Assembly (NCBI GenBank): GCA_934597165.1 | Contig: CAKTQP010000007.1 | Coordinates: forward strand, 1 to 64,000 | Direction of reading: 5' to 3' | DNA: 64,000 bases | Source: an uncultured Oscillospiraceae bacterium | Lineage (GTDB): Bacteria; Bacillota; Clostridia; Oscillospirales; Oscillospiraceae | Shown: positions 37,248 to 46,759 of the stretch, in pieces | Position numbering within the stretch: position 1 is the first letter of the stretch | Layout of the letters: each line of letters starts with the position of its first letter | Position numbers and translations under genes: made by a program | The notes under the pieces: generated by a model | Databases searched by the model: none | Seen by the model: the letters and a program-made list of their open reading frames with translations, nothing else | Told to the model about the DNA's origin: nothing

Positions 37248-38570
37248 TTACGGGAGAAGCCCAAACTCCTTGGCCTGATCCCGCAGCTGTTCCCGAAAAG
37301 AGGGGTGTGCCAGACTGATGAGCGCCAGCACCCGTTCTCGCATGGTCAGCAGTTTCAGGTTCACGCAGCCGTACTCTGTGATCACATACTGGACGCAGGA
37401 GCGGGGAGTGGTGACGAAGGTGCCGGGCTGGAAGCGAGGGACGATGTTGCTGTAGAGCTGGCCGTTTTTGGTGTGGGTGGAGGTGAGGGCGATGAAGGAT
37501 TTACCGCCCTTGGACAGCTGTGCGCCCTGGACAAAGTCCAGCTGACCGCCAATGGAGCTGTACTGGGTGCCCACGATGTTGTCGGCCACCACCTGACCCA
37601 CCAAGTCGATTTCCAATGCCGTATTCACCGACAGCACGTTGTCATTTTTAGCGATGTTCAGAGGGTTGTTGCAGATGGGTGAGGGGAGGAAATAGAGCTG
37701 GTCGTTCCAGTCCGCCCACTCGTACAGATCCCTAGTGCCCATCAAAAACGCAGCGCTGGAGACGCCAGGCAGATAGGCTTTTCGAGTGTTGGTCACGTTG
37801 CCCCGCTTCACCAGTTCCATCATGGAGTCGCCCATCATCTCGCTGTGAATGCCCAGGTCGTTCTTGTTCCGCAGGCCGAAACCCACCGCCGTAGACAGGT
37901 CGCCGATGCCCATCTGGATACAGGCACCGTCACAGGTCTGGTCGGCGATAAAGGTGGAGATGGCCTCCAACGCCGGAGAGGGTTCCAGGTTGGGGATGGA
38001 GACCAGAGGTTCGTCCATTTCTACGATGCAGGTAGCGTCGGAGATGTGCGCCATGAAATCGGAGCGCATATAGGGGATATTCTTGTTCACCACCAGCACG
38101 ATGGTCTCGCAGCAGTCCAGCAGATAGGGGCCGCACACCAGACCGGCAGGACCCATGGACATGGCGCCGTTTTCATCGGGCACGGAGACGGGCAGGAAAG
38201 CCACGTTGGGGCGCAGGATGTTGTACACCCAGTTGTCTGTCTCGCTCAGGTGGGCGCTGGTGTGCTCCACATATTTGACCTTTTGGGCGGCACGTTCCGA
38301 GGTGCCGAAGAAGAACGTGTTGGGGTGGAACGCCTTGCTGTCAGGATTCAGCAGACCGTTGGGCAGAAAGCAGCTTGCGCCGCCTACGGTTACGTCCTCT
38401 AGCTCCGGTTCCCGCTTGGCCAGCAGGTTGTCAATACCGTAGGGGGTGGAGATGTTGACGCCGTAATAGATTCGGTCGCCGCTCTTCACCAGCTGGACGG
38501 CCTCCTCCGGCGTGGTGAGCTTTTCCTGGTACTGCCGCAGGATGTCCGGTTTCATGGTGGGAATTTTCAT
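37248..38570 (-). CDS. Acetyl-CoA hydrolase/transferase family CoA-transferase
   Basis: The 440-residue protein has the CoA-transferase motifs MGIGDLSTAVGFGL, GIHSEMMGD (with the catalytic Glu) and GGQLDFVQGAQLSKGG, the last close to butyryl-CoA:acetate and 4-hydroxybutyrate CoA-transferases of gut Clostridia. A role in butyrate or acyl-CoA fermentation is likely, but the precise acyl substrate cannot be given from sequence. AAGGAG is 11 bases before the ATG. It lies downstream of pyk. Confidence 0.9.
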   Translation of the reverse strand: MKIPTMKPDILRQYQEKLTTPEEAVQLVKSGDRIYYGVNISTPYGIDNLLAKREPELEDVTVGGASCFLPNGLLNPDSKAFHPNTFFFGTSERAAQKVKYVEHTSAHLSETDNWVYNILRPNVAFLPVSVPDENGAMSMGPAGLVCGPYLLDCCETIVLVVNKNIPYMRSDFMAHISDATCIVEMDEPLVSIPNLEPSPALEAISTFIADQTCDGACIQMGIGDLSTAVGFGLRNKNDLGIHSEMMGDSMMELVKRGNVTNTRKAYLPGVSSAAFLMGTRDLYEWADWNDQLYFLPSPICNNPLNIAKNDNVLSVNTALEIDLVGQVVADNIVGTQYSSIGGQLDFVQGAQLSKGGKSFIALTSTHTKNGQLYSNIVPRFQPGTFVTTPRSCVQYVITEYGCVNLKLLTMRERVLALISLAHPSFREQLRDQAKEFGLLP

Positions 38571-38596
38571 CGTATGTATCGCTCCTTCTCTTCTGT

Positions 38597-38636
38597 CAAA
38601 AGGACCCCTTCCGATGGGCTGGAAGGGGTCCTTTGT
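38597..38636. terminator. Terminator after pyruvate kinase
   Basis: AAAGGACCCCTTCC (38599-38612) pairs with GGAAGGGGTCCTTT (38621-38634). A- and T-runs lie on both flanks. Confidence 0.88.
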
Positions 38637-38651
38637 TTCTGGTCAAAAAAC

Positions 38652-40064
38652 TTAGATTTCTTCCATCTTGATCAAATCGGTATTGCCCGACGTGCCGTTG
38701 GTGATGCCGGCGGTGATGATGATCCGATCCCCGGACTGCACCAGGCCGGATTCTTTTGCTGCCTTCCGGGCATGATAGAGCAGGACGTCCACCGTGGGGA
38801 ACTGCTCACTCATGGCCGGCTGCACATTCCAGGCCAGGGACAGCTGGTTCCAAACCTTCCGTTTTGTGGTCATACCGATGATGGGCTTGGGGCAGCGGAA
38901 CCGAGACACCTGCCGTGCCGTATCCCCGCTCAAAGTGCAGACCACGATGGCGCTGACCTTGGTGTCGATGGCCAGGGCGCAGGCGCCGTGGCTCATGGCG
39001 TCGTTGTAATGATACAGGCGGAAATCGGTGTTGCGGAACCGTTTTTCGTAGGAAATATCCGCTTCTGTCCGTATAGCGATGCGGCTCATGGCTTGAACCG
39101 CCTCCACCGGATACTGTCCCGCGGCGGTCTCGCCGGAGAGCATAATGGCGCTGGAACCGTCATAGACGGCGTTGGCCACGTCGGAGATTTCCGCTCTGGT
39201 GGGACGGGGTTTGGTGGTCATGGACTCCAGCATTTCCGTGGCGGTGACGACAAACTTGCCCCGTTTCAGACAGAGCTGGATGAGCTGTTTTTGGATTGGG
39301 GGTAATTCCTCATAAGGAATCTCCACACCCAAGTCCCCACGGGCCACCATGATGCCGTCGCAGTAGTCTAAAATGGCATCGGCGTTGTCCACACCGGAGC
39401 GGTTTTCGATCTTGGCGATGATGTCGATCTCCTGCCCGCCGTTCTCATCCAGAAATGTCCGTAAATCCTGCATATCCTGCGCAGTGGAGACAAAGGACGC
39501 CGCCACGTAATCCACATCCATGTGGATGCCGAACAGCAGGTCGTCCTTGTCCTGCTGGCTGAGGTATTCCGTGTGCAAAATCTTGTTGGGAAAGCTCATG
39601 CTCTTGTTGTTGCTGATGACCCCGCCGATGACCACCTTACAGACTGCGTGGGTGTCATCCCGCTCCGTGACCTGGATGGTCACCAGGCCGTCGTTGATGA
39701 GGATGGGGTCGCCTACCTCCAGCCGCTGGAACATGGCAGGGCAGGAGACGGACACTTGGTGGACGTCACCCACCACCGGTTCAGCGGTCAGGGTGAAGGT
39801 CTCACCGGCCACCAGCTCCACCTGCTTTTCCCCAAAGGTGCCGATGCGGAATTCCGGCCCCTTGGTGTCCAGCATGAGGGCGATGGGCTGATCCAGTTCC
39901 TCTCGCACCTGCTTCACTAATTCGATATTTCGCTGATGCTCCTCGTGACTGCCGTGGGAGAAATTGAACCGCGCCACATTCATCCCCGCTTCCACCATCT
40001 TGGTCAGCGTGTCATGGTCGGTGCAGGCGGGACCCATCGTGCAAATGATCTTGGTCTTTTTCAT
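38652..40064 (-). CDS. pyk: Pyruvate kinase
   Basis: The 470-residue glycolytic enzyme makes pyruvate and ATP from phosphoenolpyruvate. Motifs include KIICTMGPA at the start, NFSHGSHEEH, KIENRSGVDNADAIL around the catalytic Lys, and MVARGDLGVEIP. It lacks the extra C-terminal PEP-utiliser domain found in Bacillus pyruvate kinases. It lies just downstream of gap, probably in the same unit. Confidence 0.97.
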   Translation of the reverse strand: MKKTKIICTMGPACTDHDTLTKMVEAGMNVARFNFSHGSHEEHQRNIELVKQVREELDQPIALMLDTKGPEFRIGTFGEKQVELVAGETFTLTAEPVVGDVHQVSVSCPAMFQRLEVGDPILINDGLVTIQVTERDDTHAVCKVVIGGVISNNKSMSFPNKILHTEYLSQQDKDDLLFGIHMDVDYVAASFVSTAQDMQDLRTFLDENGGQEIDIIAKIENRSGVDNADAILDYCDGIMVARGDLGVEIPYEELPPIQKQLIQLCLKRGKFVVTATEMLESMTTKPRPTRAEISDVANAVYDGSSAIMLSGETAAGQYPVEAVQAMSRIAIRTEADISYEKRFRNTDFRLYHYNDAMSHGACALAIDTKVSAIVVCTLSGDTARQVSRFRCPKPIIGMTTKRKVWNQLSLAWNVQPAMSEQFPTVDVLLYHARKAAKESGLVQSGDRIIITAGITNGTSGNTDLIKMEEI

Positions 40065-40106
40065 GGCAATTACCCCTTTCTCAACCCTCCCATGGCGGCT
40101 GTTCGG

Positions 40107-41117
40107 TCACAGCTGAGCCAGATAAGCGATGGTGCGCACCATCTGGGAGGTGTAGCTGTTTTCGTTGTCGTACCAGGAGACCACCTGGACATGAGCCATA
40201 TTATGCTCCAGGTTCATGACCATGGTCTGGGTGGCGTCAAAGAGGGAACCGTAACGCATCCCCACAATGTCGGAGGATACGATCTCGTCGGTGTTGTAAC
40301 CAAAGGATTCGTTGGTCTGAGATTTGATAGCGGTGTTCAGCTCGTCTACGCTGGTCTGGCCTTCGATGACCGCATGGAGCAGGGTGGTGGAACCGGTGGG
40401 GGTCGGCACCCGCTGGGCAGCGCCGATGAGCTTCCCCTTCAGCTCCGGAATGACCAGGCCAATGGCCTTGGCGGCGCCAGTGGAGTTGGGGACGATGTTC
40501 ACGGCGGCGGCACGGGACCGGCGCAGGTCGCCCTTGCGCTGGGGGCCGTCCAGGGTCATCTGGTCGCCGGTGTAGCCGTGGATGGTACACATGAGGCCGG
40601 AGATGATGGGGTGGCAGTCGTTGAGGGCCTTCGCCATGGGCGCCAGGCAGTTGGTGGTGCAGGAGGCGGCGGAGACGATGCGGTCGCTGGGGCGTAAGAT
40701 TTTGTGATTGACGTTGTAGACGATGGTGGGAATGTCATCCCCCGCCGGAGCAGAGATGACCACCTTTTTCGCCCCGGCCTTCAGGTGGGAGGAAGCCTTC
40801 TCCCGGCTGGTGTAGAATCCGGTGCATTCCAGCACCACATCCACCCCCAGTTCCCCCCAGGGGAGCTTGCAGGCGTCGGACTCGGCGTAGATGGGGATGG
40901 TGTGTCCTGCGATGAGGATGGCATTGTCGTTGTGGGTCACCTTGTCCGCCAGGTGGTAGGTACCCTGGGTGGAGTCGTATTTGAGCAGGTGAGCCAGCAT
41001 TTTGGGGGAAGTCAGGTCGTTGATGGCCACGATGTCGAACAGCTCAGTGCCAAACATCTGGCGGAAGGCCAGGCGGCCGATGCGGCCGAAGCCGTTGATT
41101 GCGATGCGCACGGACAT
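40107..41117 (-). CDS. gap: Glyceraldehyde-3-phosphate dehydrogenase
   Basis: The 336-residue enzyme has the NAD-binding start [18 protein letters not shown], the catalytic [12 protein letters not shown] with the active-site Cys, the [13 protein letters not shown] loop and the [10 protein letters not shown] ending. It probably acts in glycolysis. Pyruvate kinase follows on the same strand 42 bases after its stop, so the two may be co-expressed. A promoter lies about 80-108 bases upstream of the ATG. Confidence 0.97.
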   Translation of the reverse strand: MSVRIAINGFGRIGRLAFRQMFGTELFDIVAINDLTSPKMLAHLLKYDSTQGTYHLADKVTHNDNAILIAGHTIPIYAESDACKLPWGELGVDVVLECTGFYTSREKASSHLKAGAKKVVISAPAGDDIPTIVYNVNHKILRPSDRIVSAASCTTNCLAPMAKALNDCHPIISGLMCTIHGYTGDQMTLDGPQRKGDLRRSRAAAVNIVPNSTGAAKAIGLVIPELKGKLIGAAQRVPTPTGSTTLLHAVIEGQTSVDELNTAIKSQTNESFGYNTDEIVSSDIVGMRYGSLFDATQTMVMNLEHNMAHVQVVSWYDNENSYTSQMVRTIAYLAQL

Positions 41118-41196
41118 AGTTGTAAAACCTCCTGAATCGTTGAAAATCGGTCAGATATTCGTATCGGAGGTAGTATGTCCGGCTTTTGCCCCTTTC

Positions 41197-41225
41197 ATTA
41201 TACTGTTTTTCCAGATGATTTTCCA
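41197..41225 (-). promoter_or_regulatory. Promoter of gap
   Basis: On the minus strand a TATAAT (41197-41202) is preceded, 17 bases upstream, by a weak TGGAAA -35 box (41220-41225). The LysR gene ends nearby at 41240 on the same strand. Confidence 0.6.
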
Positions 41226-41239
41226 CAGATGTCGAAAAG

Positions 41240-42109
41240 TTAGGGCAATTCTTCTCGATGTTTCATCAGATAGTCGATAAAATATTTGCTTGCGATAGGC
41301 AAACTGTTTTTATCCTTGTACACGACGGCAAGGGTTCGGGTGACAGGCGGCTCAATGGGGAGACAGGCGATGCGGTAGTTTGTCCTCCGCAGCACCAGTT
41401 CCGCCAAAATGCTGACGCCCAGACCTGCTTCCACCATGGTCATGATGGCGTAGTCATCGTGGAGGGTGTATTGGATGTTGGGGACAATGCCAGCAGTCTC
41501 AAACGCCGCCATAGGCTCGCTGTACTGTCCCTCTTCCAATAGAATATAGGGTTCCTGAGCAAGGTCGGTGAGGCGGACGGCTTTTTCTTTGGCCAGTGGA
41601 TGGTCTTGGGGAAGGATGGCCAGCATTTGGTCCGATTTGACCGTTTGTGTTTGTAAGTTGGTCACCGCAAGGGGATTGATGAATCCAAAGTCGATCTGTC
41701 CCGTGGCGATCCACTCGGGAATTAGAGTGTAGTCTCCCTGATGGAAGAGAAACTGCACGTGAGGGTATTGCTGCTTGAACCCGTGGATCAGCTGGGGCAT
41801 CCAGTGGCAAGTGACGCTGGAGACCGTTCCCACCCGGATGACACCAGTCTCCAGTCCTTTGATCTCCGCCGCCTTTTCCAGCATAGTGCGGTATTGGTAG
41901 ATGGCGCGCTCGATATAAGGGTACAGCTCAGCCCCCTCAAGGGTCAGCTTTACCCCGTATCGGGAACGGGTCAGCAGCTTCATGGATAGCTCCTCTTCCA
42001 AAGATGCGATCATCTGGCTGATGGAGGATTGGGTGTAGCCGAGGGCATTGGCGGCCTTTGTGAAGCTGCCATACTCTACGATCTTTTGCAGTGCAAGGTA
42101 TTTGTTCAA
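41240..42109 (-). CDS. LysR family transcriptional regulator
   Basis: The 289-residue regulator has the LysR helix-turn-helix (GSFTKAANALGYTQSSISQM) and a type 2 periplasmic-binding effector domain starting at about residue 90 (GVIRVGTVSSVTC). Its target is likely near its own start: the divergent GNAT remnant at 42221 and the intergenic promoter. Effector unknown. Confidence 0.92.
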   Translation of the reverse strand: MNKYLALQKIVEYGSFTKAANALGYTQSSISQMIASLEEELSMKLLTRSRYGVKLTLEGAELYPYIERAIYQYRTMLEKAAEIKGLETGVIRVGTVSSVTCHWMPQLIHGFKQQYPHVQFLFHQGDYTLIPEWIATGQIDFGFINPLAVTNLQTQTVKSDQMLAILPQDHPLAKEKAVRLTDLAQEPYILLEEGQYSEPMAAFETAGIVPNIQYTLHDDYAIMTMVEAGLGVSILAELVLRRTNYRIACLPIEPPVTRTLAVVYKDKNSLPIASKYFIDYLMKHREELP

Positions 42110-42152
42110 TCTTGAAATCGCCTTTCTTAATATTAGTATGAAAAAGATTTGT

Positions 42153-42181
42153 TTTACTTATTTTATCCCCCACGCTATAAT
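42153..42181 (+). promoter_or_regulatory. Promoter of the GNAT remnant
   Basis: TTTACT (42153-42158) and TATAAT (42176-42181) are separated by 17 bases, 40 bases before the ATG at 42221. Confidence 0.7.
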
Positions 42182-42220
42182 GCCGTCAAGGGAATCCCCT
42201 CAGAAAGGAGAAAAGAAGGT

Positions 42221-42502
42221 ATGAAGATCATTCCCTACGAGAAAAAGTACAGAAAAACCTTTGTAGACCTGAACACAGCATGGTTGGAGCGCTTTTACAC
42301 GGTGGAACCCTTTGACCAAGATACCATGGATCGGGTGGAGGAGCTCATCGCCGATGGGGCGAAAAAGCTGTCTTTGATCTCGTGCAGAGCCTTGAAGCCT
42401 GCCATTCACATCTATGAGAAGTTTGGATTTCGAGAGGTCCCGCTGGATAAGGCGTTCTGGGGAGCGGAGAAAGCGGATATTGAAATGGAATATGTGGTGT
42501 GA
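42221..42502 (+). pseudogene. GNAT acetyltransferase with its central core deleted
   Basis: The 93 codons read MKIIPYEKKYRKTFVDLN, then VEELIADGAKKLSLIS and AIHIYEKFGF. They match the N-terminal strand and the C-terminal strand-helix of a GNAT enzyme. The intervening segment that carries the acetyl-CoA loop (R/Q-x-x-G-x-G/A) is missing in frame. The reading frame is open and the promoter and AAAGGAG site are good, so a small product may be made, but it cannot be a normal acetyltransferase. It is divergent from the LysR gene. Confidence 0.75.
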
Positions 42503-42519
42503 CGGCACCATGACTGAAA

Positions 42520-42551
42520 AAGGCGCAGAACGAAGCTTCGTTCTGCGCCTT
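42520..42551. terminator. Perfect 32-base palindromic terminator, convergent
   Basis: AAGGCGCAGAACGAAG (42520-42535) is followed by its exact complement to 42551, with an A-run before and a T-poor right flank. It can serve both strands, though it is strongest for leftward transcription. Confidence 0.8.
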
Positions 42552-42586
42552 GCACATGGTTTTCAAAAAGTGTGGAAAAATTCCGA

Positions 42587-44395
42587 TTATTCCGCTGCCT
42601 CTTCCTCGGTCTCCTTCCGGGTGACGGCGATGGACAGATCGTCCAGCTGTGCATCGTCCACGAAGTCGGGGCAGTTGGTCATCGGCTCGGAGGCGTTCTG
42701 CACCTTGGGGAAGGCCAGCACGTCACGGAGGCTCTCAGCGCCCAGCAGCTGCATGACCACGCGGTCCAGCCCCAGAGCCATACCACCGTGGGGAGGTGCG
42801 CCGTACTGGAAGGCGTCGATGAGGTGGCCGAACTTCTGATGGGCTTCCTCGTCGGTGAGACCCAGCAGCTCGAAGACTCGATTCTGCAGTTCGGGGTCGG
42901 TGATGCGGATGGAGCCGGAGGCCAGCTCGATGCCGTTGAGCACCATGTCGTAGCACTGGGCACGGACTTCGCCCTTGCGGCTCTCGTCCTCCAGGTAGGG
43001 CAGGCACTCGTCCACGATAGCGGTGAACGGATGGTGCATGGCAACCCAGGTCTGCGTCTCTTCGTCCCAGTCGAAGAAGGGGAATTCCACAATCCACAGG
43101 GGCTTGTAGACACCCTTGGGGATGAGATCCAGCTTCTTTGCCACGGTGATACGCAGCTGCCCCAGGGTGGTCAGACTGTTGTTGTAGCGCTCGTCGGAGA
43201 TGATCATGATGACGTCGCCCGGTTCGCCGCCGGCCTTGGCGATGATGGCAGCCATTTCTTCGTCGGTCATGAACTTCTTGAAGGAGGAGGCGATGGAACC
43301 GTCCTCGCCCATGCGGATCCAGGCGATGCCCTTGCCGCCGATGCCCTTCACATGGTCGATGAGCTTGTCCAGTTCCTTCCGGGACAGCGCCTTGAAGGCA
43401 CCCTTGGCGCAGATGCCGTGGACGCCGCCGCCAGCCTGGAGGGCGTTGGTGAAGACGGCGAACCCGCAGTCCTTCACTTCGTCAGCCAGGTTGAAGATCT
43501 CCATGCCATAGCGGGTGTCCGGCTTGTCGCTGCCGTACTTCTCCATGGCTTCCTGATAAGTCATCCGGGGCAGGGGACCGATGTCGATGCCCATGGCGTC
43601 CTTGAATACCCGGCGGATGTAGCCTTCACCGATGGCCAGGACGTCTTCCACGGTGACAAAGGACATTTCCAGGTCGATCTGGGTGAATTCCGGCTGACGG
43701 TCGGCACGGAGGTCCTCGTCACGGTAGCAGCGGGCGATCTGCATATAGCGGTCAAAACCAGCCACCATGCACAGCTGCTTGTAAATCTGAGGGGACTGAG
43801 GCAGAGCGTAGAACTTGCCCGGATGGATGCGGCTGGGCACCAGGAAGTCACGGGCGCCTTCGGGGGTGGACTTGATGAGGGTGGGGGTCTCGATCTCCAG
43901 GAAGCCATTTTCATCGAAGTAATCTCGGGTGATCTTGGCCACCTTGTGGCGGAACATCAGGTTCTTCTGCAGCTCCGGACGGCGCAGGTCCAGGTAACGA
44001 TACTTCAGGCGGAGCATTTCATTGGCCTTGGTGCCGTCCACAATCTCAAAGGGAGGCGTTTCAGCCTTGCTCAAAATGCGCAGCTCGGTGACGAACACTT
44101 CGATGTCACCGGTGGGGATCTTTTTGCTCTTGCTCTCCCGTTCCTGAACGGTACCCACAGCGGCGACCACGTATTCGCTGCGCAGGCTGGAAGCCTTCTC
44201 GAAAATCTCCTTGTCGGTGTCGTCGCCGAAAGCCAGCTGAAGCAGGCCGGTGCGGTCCCGCAGGTCCGCAAAGATCAGGCCGCCCAGGTCACGCTGCCGC
44301 TGGATCCAGCCGCAGACGGAGACGGTTTCCCCAATGTTTTCCGCGCGCAGGGTGCCACAGTAGTGGGTGCGCTTAAAACCAGTCATGGTATCCAT
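42587..44395 (-). CDS. aspS: Aspartyl-tRNA synthetase
   Basis: The 602-residue class II synthetase has the N-terminal OB-fold (VSVCGWIQRQRDLGGLIFAD), motif 1 (RYLDLRR region), motif 2 (RCYRDEDLRADRQPEFTQ) and motif 3 (GMALGLDRVVMQLLG). A GAD insertion domain of bacterial type is present in the middle. AGGAGAG lies 7 bases before the ATG. It is the last gene of a hisS-mrr-aspS cluster headed by an Asp-specifier T-box. Confidence 0.97.
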   Translation of the reverse strand: MDTMTGFKRTHYCGTLRAENIGETVSVCGWIQRQRDLGGLIFADLRDRTGLLQLAFGDDTDKEIFEKASSLRSEYVVAAVGTVQERESKSKKIPTGDIEVFVTELRILSKAETPPFEIVDGTKANEMLRLKYRYLDLRRPELQKNLMFRHKVAKITRDYFDENGFLEIETPTLIKSTPEGARDFLVPSRIHPGKFYALPQSPQIYKQLCMVAGFDRYMQIARCYRDEDLRADRQPEFTQIDLEMSFVTVEDVLAIGEGYIRRVFKDAMGIDIGPLPRMTYQEAMEKYGSDKPDTRYGMEIFNLADEVKDCGFAVFTNALQAGGGVHGICAKGAFKALSRKELDKLIDHVKGIGGKGIAWIRMGEDGSIASSFKKFMTDEEMAAIIAKAGGEPGDVIMIISDERYNNSLTTLGQLRITVAKKLDLIPKGVYKPLWIVEFPFFDWDEETQTWVAMHHPFTAIVDECLPYLEDESRKGEVRAQCYDMVLNGIELASGSIRITDPELQNRVFELLGLTDEEAHQKFGHLIDAFQYGAPPHGGMALGLDRVVMQLLGAESLRDVLAFPKVQNASEPMTNCPDFVDDAQLDDLSIAVTRKETEEEAAE

Positions 44396-44419
44396 AGTTG
44401 TTCTCTCCTATTTATTCAT

Positions 44420-45337
44420 TTACAAATCATCATTGAAAAAGTCTGTATCCAGTGATTTCAGATGATAGCTTACCGTTGTGGAAACACCTAAATCGTATTC
44501 AATCATCAGCTTTGCTAGTGTCTGCCCATCTACTAAAACAATGTGTTGCCGTTTTGCGGATTCAATAGCACCACTGGAGAAACGAGCAGTTGTGATAAAA
44601 AGACCTTTGTTCGCGCCCAATTCTTGCAACGCACCAGAAAATTTCTGTATTTCTGGCCTAGAAATGGTGGTGTCCATATCCCAGCGTTTTGCTTGAATAT
44701 AGATTTGGCTAAACCCAAGTTTATCTTCTTTGATAATGCCGTCAATCCCACCGTCGTGGGAGGGCTTTGTCACTTGAGCGGCATCATCAAATGTTCCGCC
44801 ATAACCCATTTTTAATAGAAGTTTTACAACAAGGCGCTCAAAGAAAACAGAATCCTGCTTCATGATTTCGCTCAGCAAATCTTCCGCGAGAGCGGAGTTA
44901 ATTTCCTGATAAGCCCTATCTAAAATTTCCTGTGGGGTATCGTTAGAATAATCCTCTTGGCTTTTATTCTCTGTTTGTTGTTGCTGTATGGGTTCGTTAT
45001 GTCGTCCAATATAATCTCGAAATGACTCAAAACGGCTGAGCAATTGATTATCGATTACAGGTTCGGTTTCAAACAGTTCTTTACCACGCGGTGTGATTTT
45101 GTAGACACCGCGAGAGATATTCATAACAAGGCCAGCTTTTTTCAAATAAGCTCATGACCAACCAGTACGATTCAATAGCTTAGGTTCTCCGCTGGGAACC
45201 GTAGCATCTATATCTTCATCAGATAAGTCCAATGTTTCCAAAATAGAACGATAAAGTTCCTTTTTTGTGTGTTCCTGCTGGTCATATAGTATTTTTAAGA
45301 CATAAGGGTACAGCTCATTATATTTAGGAATTGCCAT
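44420..45337 (-). pseudogene. mrr: Mrr-family restriction endonuclease with in-frame nonsense codon
   Basis: The frame encodes an Mrr-like enzyme of about 305 residues, interrupted once. The N-terminal domain (MAIPKYNELYPYVLKIL to NRTGWS) ends at TGA 45152-45154; the frame then continues AYLKKAGLVMNISRGVYKI into the nuclease domain. The catalytic core DGGIDGIIKEDKLGFSQIYI then QAKRW fits PD-(D/E)xK, and the C-terminal ITTARFSSGA region is intact. Mrr proteins usually have Arg at this site, so CGA to TGA is the likely change. Base composition is clearly AT-richer than the flanking synthetase genes, and no ribosome-binding site is evident: signs of recent acquisition. Confidence 0.85.
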
Positions 45338-45349
45338 AACACAAAGAAA

Positions 45350-46711
45350 TTAGTTCTCTTTGATGACAGTGCCCTGGTTAGCCTGGGCGATGCCGTCCTG
45401 AATCAGCTTCACAGCTTCCTCAAAGGAAACGGTCACCTGTTCGCCCTTGTTCAGATCCTTCAGCGCCACCACCTTGTCCTGTTCCTCGGTTTCGCCCAGG
45501 AACATGGCGTAGGGGATGCCCATCTTGGAGGCGTAGGTGATCCGAGCCTTGAACTTCTTATTCTCAGCATACAGCTGGGTGCGGATGCCAGCCTCCCGCA
45601 GTGCGGTGGCGGTGGCGATGGCGTAGCCCTGCTGTTCCTCGCCCATGGGGATGACCAGCACGTCAGCGGCAGCGGTGGGCAGGTCGGGATTCAGCATCCC
45701 CTGTTCGCCCAGCACGTAGAACAGGCGGGTCAGGCCGATGGAGATGCCCACGCCGGGGAGCTGCTTGTCGGTGTAGTATTCCGCCAGGTTGTCATAGCGA
45801 CCGCCGGAGCAGACGGAGCCAATCTCCGGGTGATCCAGCATGGTGGTCTCGTAGACGGTGCCGGTGTAGTAGTCCAGGCCGCGGGCGATGGTCAGATCCA
45901 CGGCGAAGTTTTCTTCGGGCACGCCGAAAGCGGACAGGTAACGCACTACAGTGGACAGCTCTTCCAGGCCGGTGTCGAACAGCTCGTCCTTGCCCTTGTA
46001 GCCTTCCAGGGCAGCCAGCACTTCCTGGTTGCTGCCGCCGATGGCGATGAAGTCCAGCACCTGGTTGGCCACGTCCTCTGCCACGCCGATGTCGTCCATC
46101 AGCAGGGTCTTGACTTTTTCTGCGCCGATCTTGTCCAGCTTGTCCACGGTACGCATGACGTCCTGGCTCTTATCGGCCAGACCCACCATGGAGTAGAAGC
46201 CGTTCAGGATCTTGCGGTTGTTGACCCGAATCTGGAACCGCTTCAGACCCAGCTGGGAGAAGGTGCGATAGATGATGGAGGGGATTTCCGCCTCGTTGAT
46301 GATGTCCAGCTTGCCGTCACCGATGATGTCGATGTCCGCCTGATAGAATTCCCGGAACCGACCCCGCTGTGCCCGTTCGCCCCGGTAGACCTTGCCAATC
46401 TGATAGCGGCGGAAGGGGAACTGCAATTCGCCATAGTGGAGTGCCACGTATTTGGCCAAGGGAACGGTCAGGTCAAAGCGGAGAGCCAGGTCGCTGTCGC
46501 CCTTCTGGAAACGGTAAATCTGCTTCTCCGTCTCCCCGCCGCCTTTGGCCAGCAGGACTTCAGCGGACTCGATGATGGGGGTGTCCAGGGGGGTGAAGCC
46601 GTAGAGGGAATAGGTGTTGCGCAGGATCTCCATGATGCGCTCCATCTGCTGCTGGGGGACCGGCAGTAATTCCATGAAGCCGGAGAGGGTGCGTGGTTTC
46701 TGTTTTGCCAT
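45350..46711 (-). CDS. hisS: Histidyl-tRNA synthetase
   Basis: The 453-residue class II enzyme has motif 1 around LYGFTPLDTPIIESAE, motif 2 (FRRYQIGKVYRGERAQRGR, then FREFYQADIDIIG), the histidine A motif ARGLDYYTGTVYE and motif 3 (LPGVGISIGLTRLFYVL). A C-terminal anticodon domain follows (AADVLVIPMGEEQQG). It is the first gene after a T-box riboswitch. Confidence 0.97.
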   Translation of the reverse strand: MAKQKPRTLSGFMELLPVPQQQMERIMEILRNTYSLYGFTPLDTPIIESAEVLLAKGGGETEKQIYRFQKGDSDLALRFDLTVPLAKYVALHYGELQFPFRRYQIGKVYRGERAQRGRFREFYQADIDIIGDGKLDIINEAEIPSIIYRTFSQLGLKRFQIRVNNRKILNGFYSMVGLADKSQDVMRTVDKLDKIGAEKVKTLLMDDIGVAEDVANQVLDFIAIGGSNQEVLAALEGYKGKDELFDTGLEELSTVVRYLSAFGVPEENFAVDLTIARGLDYYTGTVYETTMLDHPEIGSVCSGGRYDNLAEYYTDKQLPGVGISIGLTRLFYVLGEQGMLNPDLPTAAADVLVIPMGEEQQGYAIATATALREAGIRTQLYAENKKFKARITYASKMGIPYAMFLGETEEQDKVVALKDLNKGEQVTVSFEEAVKLIQDGIAQANQGTVIKEN

Positions 46712-46759
46712 CGGAATAACAATCCTTTCCTTAGAAGTTGGTTAAATTGGGTACAGGGC

